Shown in pieces: positions 1 through 6,357 of a DNA stretch of 12,496 bases. Each line of letters opens with the position of its first letter. The first letter of the stretch is position 1. Both the position numbers and the translations under genes were made by a program. This DNA comes from CALMFQ01 sp964495595 (GTDB lineage Bacteria > Pseudomonadota > Gammaproteobacteria > Burkholderiales > SCOH01), in NCBI GenBank assembly GCA_964495595.1, contig CAZBWH010000081.1, positions 1 to 12,496 on the forward strand, given 5' to 3'. The notes under the pieces were generated by a model. The model made no database searches, was not told the DNA's origin, and was given only the letters and a program-made list of their open reading frames with translations.

Positions 1-189
1 GCTTACATAGAACGTCGCGTAATAGTTCCACCATCCCCGTAAGGTAGGATTTACCCGCTCGGCAATATCTTCGATTCCCGCGTCCGTCCAGCGGCCGATG
101 TTCCACTCCCGCATTTGCTCGCGGATGCGTTGCGCGGCCTTACCACTGAGGGCTGGACTGAAGCTGTTGAAGTATATGCCGCGCTTGCT
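1..189 (-). pseudogene. group II intron reverse transcriptase/maturase, C-terminal fragment (partial, runs off left edge)
   Basis: Reading the minus strand from 189 down to 1 gives an open frame with the signature of the maturase (X / GIIM) domain of group II intron-encoded proteins: FNSFSPALSGKAAQRIRE, then REWNIGRW, then the very characteristic NPTLRGWWNYYATFYVS. In the family this domain follows the reverse transcriptase and binds the intron RNA for splicing. No RT domain lies upstream: the frame meets a TAG stop at 190-192 and the DNA becomes a protein-kinase coding segment on the other strand, so the gene has lost its 5' part at about 180-192. The C-terminus and any intron 3' end lie beyond the left edge. 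It cannot make an active enzyme as seen. Identification is by motif recognition only. Confidence 0.8.
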
Positions 190-359
190 CTATTCTGGAT
201 ACGCTGTATGCATCCAGCCGCTCGCAGGTGATTCGCGCTGAGCGGTTGGCCGACGGGCTCCCTGTTGTATGCAAAATCCTGGAGCACCTCCATGCTCCGG
301 CCGAGAATCTCGCGGCGGCCCGTCGCGAGTATCTGCAGATTGGTGCGGAGTTGTATTAA
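186..359 (+). pseudogene. N-terminal fragment of a Ser/Thr protein kinase domain (start codon missing)
   Basis: The frame through 192-359 encodes ILDTLYASSRSQVIRAERL, then ADGLPVVCKILEHLHAP, then ARREYLQIGAELY and a TAA stop (357-359). This matches the first strands of a protein kinase lobe: a loop plus R-A-x-R, then the VVCKIL segment with the putative ATP-binding lysine, then the REY helix. It is typical of the start of the very large kinase / AAA ATPase / GAF / histidine kinase proteins, which fits the gene that follows. There is no ATG, GTG or TTG in frame between the stop at 168-170 and the homology, so the native first residues were replaced by the maturase fragment. Everything after ~55 residues of the kinase is absent. 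Probably not expressed as a functional product. Confidence 0.72.
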
Positions 360-3300
360 GTATGGCAACCACCCGTGGGCCGATAATACATACTCGTCGT
401 TTGGCATGGTCCTCAATTCATTGGCGGATTACGCGGGTGCCAGGCAATTCGGCCGCGCTGGTTTGCAGGTCGGCTTCGGTGTTCATGCCCGCTTCGTTAA
501 CAATATTTCGATCGAACCGTGGCATAGACCGATCAGGGAAACATTGCCGACCTTTATCGATATCCACCACCAAGCGATGTCGGTCGGGGACTTCGAGTAT
601 GCCTGCTACTGCTACAGCTTGCTGATTGTCATGAAATTCATCGCTGGCGATCCCCTGGATGAAATGCGTTCACTGACGGATACCTATCTCCACATTACCA
701 ACAAGCTTCAGCAACCCCCGGTAATGGCTTACCGCCAGATGGTTGCGTGCCTGCTGGGCGAAACCGCTTCTCCCACTCATTTTCATGGCCCTTACTTTGA
801 CGAATCGACTGATTTTGCCGAGCTCACCAGCAGGGGCAGCCTCTTCGTCGTGAAGTGGGCTTATGCCGCGATCGCCTATACGAATCTCCTCTTCGGAAAG
901 CCAGAGGAAGCCAAACGATACGCAGATTTTTACCGGCCGCTGGTTAGCGCCAATCAGGGAATCATCTCTAGCCTGCGCGACTCGGTTTTCGCGTCGGTGA
1001 TCAATTTCGTCTGCTTTGATCAATTGCCCACACCGGAGCGCCGGCGAACCCTTGCTGAGGCGCGCAAGATACTTAAGCAGCTAAAAAAAGCGATGCGCTT
1101 CTGCCCGCAAAATTTCGCGCACCTTGAAGAGTTATTGCTCGCCGAAAGAATGCGTGCCCTTGGTAAGTTTGCTCTTGCCGAAGCCCATTATGGGAAGGCG
1201 ATCGAGTTGGCGCGGACCGAGGACTATTGTCATGACGAGGGCCTCGCAGCCGAACGTGCCGGAGAACTCGCACTATCCCTCGGCGATCGGACGAAGTCCA
1301 AGAGCTTGTTTGATCATAGCGTGACTGCGTTCGGACGTTGGGGAGCCAAGGCCAAAATTAAGCAGTTGACGACTCGCATCGCAGAAATATTCGGTAGCAC
1401 AGCCCGATCTGCGATGCGATCCGGCGCTGAAGCGGGAGAGATAGGTAGTCCCCCTGTGCTGACTACGCACAATCTGGACGTAGGCACGGTCATAAGGGCA
1501 TCCCAGGCATTGACGGAGAACGTTCGTCTGGCCGATCTTCTCGCCACAACGATGCGCCTGATCATCGCGAACGCTGGTGCCACCCACGGGTATCTGCTCC
1601 TCGAAAGCGATAGCGAGTGGAAAATCGAGGCGGCTGCTACGGCTACGGACGATACCGTCGAAGTGCTGCCGCACCGCCCGATTGGCGGGCCAAAGCCTTT
1701 GTTAGTGACTAAGGTCGTCCAGGAAGCCATGAGGCGTTCCGCGCCCCTGGTGTTCGACGACCTGTCCGCGGACTTGGCCTACACCGATGATCCCTGCGTG
1801 CGCGCGATGCACCCCCGTTCCCTTCTGTGTCTGCCGCTACGCAATCAGAATAAATTGAATGGCATTCTGTATCTTGAGAACAACCTTGCGACAGGAGTCT
1901 TCAGCTCCGAGCGAGTCGAACTGCTCAAGCTCATCTCGACTCAGATCGCCATCTCAATCGAAAATACAAGATTGTATGACGGCTTGGAGGCGCAAGTTGC
2001 AGTACGCACGCGGGAACTCGACAAATCCCTCAAGGCCGTTGCGGCGCTGTTGGACAACTCCGGTCAAGGATTTCTGGCATTCGGCGGCGATCTCGTCGTC
2101 CTTGGAAGGTACAGCCGTGCGTGCGAATTCATGCTGGGAACCGTCCCGGCAGGCAAGGATGTGACCGAACTGCTGTTTCCGAACGATGCCGCCAAGGCCG
2201 AACTCATGAGAACGGGCGCCACGATGGCGATGGCCGAGGAGGATCCGGACAGACGGGAGCTCATATTGTCGCTGTTGCCTAAAGAGTTCTCACACGGCGA
2301 ACGATTGCTCAAGGCCGAGTACAAAGCTCTTGACAGTGACTATGTGATGCTTGTGCTGACCGACAACACCGAAGAGCGGCGCCTGGCGGAAAAGCTCGAA
2401 GTCGAGCATAAGCGCCTCCAGATGGTGGTCGCGGCCGTCACCGACAATCGCGGCTTCTTCGACACCGTGGAAGCCTTTGAACGATTCCTGGAGGACGAAT
2501 TGCCGGCGCTCATATCGTCATCGGCAACGCCCGACAGGCTTGTACAGGATCTCTATCGTGAGGTGCACACCTACAAGGGCGTTCTGAATCAGTTCAACTT
2601 CCAAGATGCACCGGTGGGCCTGCATCGGATCGAAGAGCACTTGGCCGAAATGATCCAGCGCTGCAACCAAGTCACATGCAAAGACATCGCGGATGCCTTT
2701 GCCAGAGCTTCACTGAGGGATCTATTTTCCGCGGACCTGGAGCGTCTGGCGAAAATCCTCGGCGAGGACTTCATCAAAGCGGGAGGGCGGGTGAGCCTGA
2801 CAGCGAATCAGGCGACAGAGCTCGAACAGTTGGCCAACCGTTTGTTGCAGGGTGGCCCCATCGACGCGACTTCGGTCAAAATACGTCAGCTTCTCGTTGA
2901 TATCTGCCGCCTGAGCAAGGTGCCTCTCAGAAACATCCTGGCGCAATTCGACAGTGTCATCTCTCGGATAGCAGGCCGGCTCGGCAAGCAGGTCGGCCCG
3001 CTTGAGATCAATGGCGGCAGCGACATTTGGATCGATCCACGATTGTACCGGCCGTTTCTCCGCTCGTTGGTGCATGTATTTCGTAATGCCGTCGCGCACG
3101 GCATTGAGGATCCGGACGGACGTTACGAAGCTGGAAAGGACGAATTCGGACGTATCACATGCACCGTCAGTCAGGAAGGCACGATACTCCGCTTGATGAT
3201 CGCCGACGACGGCGCCGGAGTAGACGTACGCGCGCTTCGTCAGAAAGCTGTCGAAAATGGCTTGGTCGACCCGGCCCGCTTAGCTACGATGACCGAGCAG

Positions 3301-3504
3301 GACACCATCGAGTTGATCTTTGCCGACAACGTGACCACAAAAGGCGAGGCCGACCAATATTCAGGACGTGGCGTCGGCTTGGCTGCAGTGCGAGCCGAAA
3401 CGCAGCGCTTGGGCGGGAGCGTCGCAGTTAGCTCGACCCCGGGCAAGGGGACGCAGTTCGCGTTTTACTTCCCTTTTGGGATCAGCCGTCAAACCTCGAT
3501 TTGA
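265..3504 (+). CDS. C-terminal remnant of a giant kinase/ATPase/GAF/CheA-like sensor histidine kinase
   Basis: The open frame (1079 codons from ATG 265) is a signalling protein lacking its front half. Codons 1-31 are only the kinase fragment read out of frame; homology begins near YGNHPWADNTYSSFG (about 361-405), and ATG 406 is a plausible internal start. Order: helical repeat region at the end of an AAA-type ATPase module (residues ~35-380); GAF domain (~410-575, VRLADLLATTMRLI to SIENTRLYDGLE); short coiled coil; PAS-like sensor (~598-700, LLDNSGQGFLAFG); Hpt-like domain with the candidate phospho-His at 768 in REVHTYKG; CheA-like linker; HATPase (~925-1070) with N box HVFRNAVAHGIEDP, G1 DDGAGVD and G2 GRGVGL. 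No classical H-E-x-x-x-P dimerisation helix is visible, so phosphotransfer would use the Hpt histidine, as in CheA. Full-length relatives are about 1,800 residues. Catalytic residues are intact; expression and function after the deletion are uncertain. Confidence 0.75.
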   Translation: MYAKSWSTSMLRPRISRRPVASICRLVRSCIKYGNHPWADNTYSSFGMVLNSLADYAGARQFGRAGLQVGFGVHARFVNNISIEPWHRPIRETLPTFIDIHHQAMSVGDFEYACYCYSLLIVMKFIAGDPLDEMRSLTDTYLHITNKLQQPPVMAYRQMVACLLGETASPTHFHGPYFDESTDFAELTSRGSLFVVKWAYAAIAYTNLLFGKPEEAKRYADFYRPLVSANQGIISSLRDSVFASVINFVCFDQLPTPERRRTLAEARKILKQLKKAMRFCPQNFAHLEELLLAERMRALGKFALAEAHYGKAIELARTEDYCHDEGLAAERAGELALSLGDRTKSKSLFDHSVTAFGRWGAKAKIKQLTTRIAEIFGSTARSAMRSGAEAGEIGSPPVLTTHNLDVGTVIRASQALTENVRLADLLATTMRLIIANAGATHGYLLLESDSEWKIEAAATATDDTVEVLPHRPIGGPKPLLVTKVVQEAMRRSAPLVFDDLSADLAYTDDPCVRAMHPRSLLCLPLRNQNKLNGILYLENNLATGVFSSERVELLKLISTQIAISIENTRLYDGLEAQVAVRTRELDKSLKAVAALLDNSGQGFLAFGGDLVVLGRYSRACEFMLGTVPAGKDVTELLFPNDAAKAELMRTGATMAMAEEDPDRRELILSLLPKEFSHGERLLKAEYKALDSDYVMLVLTDNTEERRLAEKLEVEHKRLQMVVAAVTDNRGFFDTVEAFERFLEDELPALISSSATPDRLVQDLYREVHTYKGVLNQFNFQDAPVGLHRIEEHLAEMIQRCNQVTCKDIADAFARASLRDLFSADLERLAKILGEDFIKAGGRVSLTANQATELEQLANRLLQGGPIDATSVKIRQLLVDICRLSKVPLRNILAQFDSVISRIAGRLGKQVGPLEINGGSDIWIDPRLYRPFLRSLVHVFRNAVAHGIEDPDGRYEAGKDEFGRITCTVSQEGTILRLMIADDGAGVDVRALRQKAVENGLVDPARLATMTEQDTIELIFADNVTTKGEADQYSGRGVGLAAVRAETQRLGGSVAVSSTPGKGTQFAFYFPFGISRQTSI

Positions 3505-3623
3505 TGGGCTGCGCCACGGTCAGCGTCAAGGTCGCCCGAGTTCAACGAAATACAAGTAGCGGCAGATCGACATGGTTTGCCTGAATCAGCGCATAAAAGG
3601 ATCAAGGTAGAGAGTGTCGCAAA

Positions 3624-3643
3624 TCGCAGCTTCTCGCAGCTTC
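3624..3643. repeat. 10-bp direct tandem duplication
   Basis: TCGCAGCTTC occurs twice back to back with no spacer, then GCTCCCACTGGGCC follows. Seen directly. The function is unknown; it may be part of a REP-like intergenic repeat. Confidence 0.7.
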
Positions 3644-3785
3644 GCTCCCACTGGGCCATAACGGCGACCGGGCCGCCAGAGTCAGCAATGCCCCATGGCG
3701 CCGAAACAAGCGGCTGTTGTCGGGGAAGCGCTGACGGGTTGTTTTCAGGCGCAAACGGGATGGCCTCGGACAATGCCCTGCAGCC

Positions 3786-3833
3786 CAATACGGACGCGGC
3801 CTGCAGGCAAGGCTGCAGGCCGCGTCCGTATTG
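3786..3833 (-). terminator. 21-bp perfect hairpin downstream of ntrC
   Basis: The arms 3786-3806 and 3813-3833 are exact reverse complements (21 bp, GC-rich, each containing CTGCAGGCCGCGTCCG or its complement) around the 6-base loop GCAAGG. It lies 20 bp past the ntrC stop, where a terminator for that gene is expected. Neither flank carries a T-run, so it is not a textbook intrinsic terminator; an alternative is a mobile hairpin repeat. Strand is assigned from its position behind ntrC. Confidence 0.6.
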
Positions 3834-3852
3834 CCTTGCGAGGCAGCGCCGT

Positions 3853-4698
3853 TCAGCCGGACAGCGTCGGGCTGTCCATCCCCAGTTCCTGGATCTTGCG
3901 GGTCAGGGTGTTGCGGCCCCAGCCGAGCAAGGTGGCGGCTTCGATGCGGCGGCCGCCGGTGTGTGCCAGTGCTTTCTGGATCAGTGCCCGTTCGAACTGG
4001 TGCGTCAGTTCGTCGATGATGCCGACATCGCCACGCGCCAGCTGGCGTTCGACTTCGTTTTCCAGCGCCGTTACCCAGTCGCCGGCGACCGCGGCTTCGC
4101 CGGCTTCGGCATCGGCGCGCAGCTCGGGCGGCAGGTCGGCTACTTCGATATTCTGGCCCGGCGCCATCACCGTCAGCCAGTGGCAGACGTTTTCCAGCTG
4201 GCGCACGTTGCCGGGAAAATCGCAGCCGGCGAGATATTTCATCGCCGCATCCGAAAGGCGTTTGGATTCTACGCCCAGGTCCTTGGCGCTTTTCTGCAGG
4301 AAGTGGCGCGCCAGCAGCGGGATATCCTGCTTGCGTTCGCGCAGCGGCGGCAGGCGCAGGCGGATCACGTTGAGGCGGTGGAACAGGTCCTCGCGGAACA
4401 GGCCGTCTTTGACCCGCGTTTCCAGGTTCTGGTGGGTGGCGGCGATGACGCGCACATTGGCCTTGATCGGCGTGTGGCCGCCGACGCGGTAATAGAAGCC
4501 GTCCGATAGCACGCGCAGCAAACGGGTCTGCAGATCGGACGGCATGTCGCCGATTTCGTCGAGAAACAGCGTGCCGCCTTCGGCCCGTTCGAAACGCCCG
4601 CGGCGCTGGGTTTGCGCGCCGGTAAAGGCGCCGCGTTCGTGGCCGAACAGCTCGGATTCGAGCAGGTCTTTCGGGATCGCTGCGGTGTTGAAGGGGCT
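3853..4698 (-). pseudogene. ntrC: nitrogen regulation response regulator NtrC (NR-I), 5'-truncated
   Basis: The minus frame from 4698 to the TGA at 3853-3855 encodes about 281 residues of a sigma-54 activator. In order: NTAAIPKDLLESELFGHE, the GAFTGA loop that contacts sigma-54, the Walker B region GGTLFLDEIGDMP, the arginine-finger segment FREDLFHRLNVIRL, the sensor region DFPGNVRQLENVCHW, and a C-terminal Fis-type helix-turn-helix (TGGRRIEAATLLGWGRNTLTRKI). This closely matches NtrC, the activator of glnA and nitrogen-scavenging genes. NtrC is ~470 residues; the receiver domain with its phospho-Asp and the Walker A GESGTGKE are missing. Homology starts at NTAAIP, and an in-frame TAG sits at 4699-4701. 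An ATG at 4543-4545 could start a shorter peptide, but it would lack nucleotide binding. No ntrB sensor gene is present. Non-functional as an ATPase; the remaining DNA-binding tail could act only if expressed. Confidence 0.85.
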
Positions 4699-4768
4699 CT
4701 ATGCCGTTTCCAGTGGAATTTGACTCAACCGCAAACATGACGGTAGCGCCCGTAATCGCGTGGGATAG
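4699..4768. other. junction sequence between ntrC remnant and decayed gene
   Basis: The ntrC homology ends abruptly at ~4690-4698, and the bases that follow (GGAATTTGACTCAACCGC and onward) match neither NtrC nor the next fragment. No gene is evident. This may be the footprint of a lost insertion sequence or recombination event; that is inference. Confidence 0.35.
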
Positions 4769-5145
4769 CCGGCGCCATCGGGTTCTGCGGTAGATGGGCC
4801 AGTCTGGACATGCGCAGGTATCCGCGAACCTTTACAGGAAGAACGCCTCACCCTCGATCCGCAGGCACTGCAAACGCAGTGGGCCGAAGCCGAATCGGCC
4901 GAGGCAACCTATGCTGGCTACGTTTTGCGCGAACCGATCTGGGATACAACGCTGATCTGCACATCCGCCAGTTCCGCTTCATTGCCAACCGGCGGGCGCG
5001 ACAGGTGGGCGTGACCGAACCCTTCCCCGGCGCGGAAAATGTGTTGCCCTGGCTGGACGAACAGGCCAATCTGCGCAAGGAGAAAAACTTCTTCGAGACC
5101 CGGGTGACCGAGTATCAGACCGGTGGTGCATTGGACTGGGACTGA
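4769..5145 (+). pseudogene. frameshifted fragment of an unidentified gene
   Basis: Two overlapping plus frames each look protein-like over half of this interval. The first encodes EPLQEERLTLDPQALQTQWA and AYVLREP-like residues (YAGYVLREPIWD) up to about 4945. The second continues with LGYNADLHIRQFRFIANRR, then EPFPGAENVLPWLDEQANL and a tail ending GGALDWD at the TGA 5143-5145. The switch around 4935-4950 implies a frameshift of one ancestral protein. The product is acidic and soluble, with no signal peptide or membrane segment. The open frame from ATG 4810 (111 codons) covers only the second half properly. I do not recognise the family. The upstream end is bounded by stops, with no start for the first half, so the gene is probably also 5'-truncated, like its neighbour ntrC. 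Confidence 0.5.
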
Positions 5146-5176
5146 CCCCCGATGCGCGCACTAGCAGCCTATTGAA

Positions 5177-5327
5177 CTTGAGCGATCGTAGCGAGCCGAG
5201 CGGAAAAGCGAAGACAGATTTGTCTGTTTTCGAGGCGCACAGCAGGCCAATGCGACGAGAAAATGGGTAAATATGGACCGTTTCTCCCGCTGGCGTAGCA
5301 GATCAGTCTCAAATCTGACAAGCTGCC
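5177..5327 (+). repeat. intergenic hairpin repeat, copy A (long form)
   Basis: The left arm (5177-5203, CTTGAGCGATCGTAGCGAGC and on) and right arm (5284-5327, CTCCCGCTGGCGTAGCAG and on) match the reverse complement of 12343-12429 at about 25/27 and 39/44 positions. Between the arms copy A has about 80 bases, against 16 in copy B. AGCGG (5199-5203) can pair with CCGCT (5287-5291). The repeat fills most of the gap between the decayed gene and the HDOD gene. Confidence 0.75.
5209..5232 (+). repeat. hairpin inside the extra segment of repeat copy A
   Basis: CGAAGACAGA and TCTGTTTTCG form a 10-bp stem with one G-U pair around the loop TTTG. It lies only in the part of copy A that copy B lacks. 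The T-rich 3' arm could act as a weak terminator, but there is no clear U-tract after the stem. Confidence 0.4.
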
Positions 5328-5380
5328 ATCCTGCTTGCGGGGTCGGCCATGATCCAGCGGGCCCCGCAGCCGATCCATGC

Positions 5381-5386
5381 TATAAA
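5381..5386 (+). promoter_or_regulatory. possible -10 element (TATAAA) for the HDOD gene
   Basis: TATAAA sits 37 bp before the HDOD start codon, in an AT-rich patch within GC-rich DNA. No good -35 is visible at the usual spacing, so this is tentative. Confidence 0.3.
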
Positions 5387-5411
5387 ACATCATCAGAACC
5401 GTTTGTGCACC

Positions 5412-5417
5412 AGGAGG
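5412..5417 (+). promoter_or_regulatory. ribosome binding site AGGAGG
   Basis: A full AGGAGG lies 5 bases before ATG 5423 and fixes that codon as the start of the HDOD protein over the in-frame ATG 150 bp further upstream, which lies within the intergenic repeat. Confidence 0.8.
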
Positions 5418-5422
5418 CCGCC

Positions 5423-6313
5423 ATGCTGGACAACAAGCTGGATACATTCCAGGCATGGGTGATCTTCTTTTCCGAATCACCGATTCCGGTACTGCGCCGC
5501 ACCATCGACGAACTGGCACGGTTGAAAGCCAACGAAGACAACATCACCAGCCGCGATATTGCCAACGTGCTGCTGCACGATCCGCTGATGTCGCTGAAAG
5601 TGATTCGCTATCTGCAGGACCACCGCAAGCAGAGCCAGACTACGGATATCACCACCGGCGCCCGTGCGGTGATGATGCTGGGAACCACACCGTTTTTCCG
5701 CTCGTTCGAGCAGCAAACCTCGCTGGAAGACCATCTGCGCGGTCAGCCCGAGGCGCTGGCCGGCATCCGCCGGGTACTCAGCCGGTCGTTTCACGCGGCC
5801 GTCTACGCCCGTGAAATGGCTCAGGTTCGCCACGATGCCGAAATCGACGAAATCACCGAAGCCGCGCTGCTGCACGATCTTGCCGAGATCCTGCTCTGGT
5901 GCTTTGCCCCGCGCTTTGCGCAGGAAATCCGCCGTTTACAGCAGGACGACGCCACTTTGCGCAGCACGGCCGCCCAACAGCAGGTAATCGGGTTCAGCCT
6001 GCAAAGCCTGCAGTTTGCGCTGAACCGGCTGTGGCATATGCCGCTCCTGCTGCAGGAGCTGATGGACGACACGCATCCGGCATCCCCGCGCACCCAGAAC
6101 GTCAGCATGGCGGTGTCACTGGCCCGTCACTCGGCCAACGGCTGGCATGATGCAGCCCTGCCGGATGATTATCGAGAGATCGCCGCGCTGCTGCATCAGG
6201 ATGCCGACCACGCCAGGCAAGTGATCCTGAAAGCCACCCTGCAGGCCGCCCGCAGCTGGCATTGGTACGATTATCCGCCCAGTGCTGCGCTGCTGCCCCT
6301 GCTGACGGCCTGA
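5423..6313 (+). CDS. HDOD domain-containing protein
   Basis: This 296-residue soluble protein is an HDOD-family signalling or output protein. The HDOD core spans roughly residues 10-215: the N-terminal part LARLKANEDNITSRDIANVL with HDPLMSLKVIRYL, the central ARAVMMLGTTPFF helix pair, and the region around LLHDLAEILLW, where an H-D pair (151-152) is retained. The HDOD domain is related to HD phosphohydrolases but usually lacks the full metal site, and such proteins often act in chemotaxis, c-di-GMP or quorum-type signalling. There are no membrane segments. The start is set by AGGAGG five bases upstream. The secretion-type ATPase gene begins 44 bp downstream on the same strand, so the two are probably co-transcribed, which suggests, but does not show, a role in controlling the pilus or secretion motor. 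Confidence 0.88.
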   Translation: MLDNKLDTFQAWVIFFSESPIPVLRRTIDELARLKANEDNITSRDIANVLLHDPLMSLKVIRYLQDHRKQSQTTDITTGARAVMMLGTTPFFRSFEQQTSLEDHLRGQPEALAGIRRVLSRSFHAAVYAREMAQVRHDAEIDEITEAALLHDLAEILLWCFAPRFAQEIRRLQQDDATLRSTAAQQQVIGFSLQSLQFALNRLWHMPLLLQELMDDTHPASPRTQNVSMAVSLARHSANGWHDAALPDDYREIAALLHQDADHARQVILKATLQAARSWHWYDYPPSAALLPLLTA

Positions 6314-6357
6314 GCCAGGGAACCCGCTGCCCTCCCCTGTAATGACATGACACCCCG

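Larger units (their letters stand above)
3505..3852. other. non-coding stretch with tandem duplication and strong hairpin
   Basis: Between the histidine kinase stop and the ntrC stop I see no convincing gene; open frames here lack recognisable protein character. It holds a 10-bp tandem duplication (TCGCAGCTTC at 3624-3633 and 3634-3643) followed by GCTCCCACTGG, which looks like part of an interspersed intergenic repeat. Near 3786 there is a near-perfect inverted repeat listed separately. The stretch may include remnants of a mobile element but none could be identified. Confidence 0.5.

Noticed and set aside
3602..4738. Long minus-strand open frame across the ntrC region, with a proline/arginine-rich translation
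   Set aside because: It is the frame-shifted shadow of the ntrC coding sequence; the NtrC frame gives clear motifs, this one gives none.
5273..5422. N-terminal extension of the HDOD protein from ATG 5273
   Set aside because: It lies within the intergenic repeat and lacks a ribosome site, whereas AGGAGG precedes ATG 5423.
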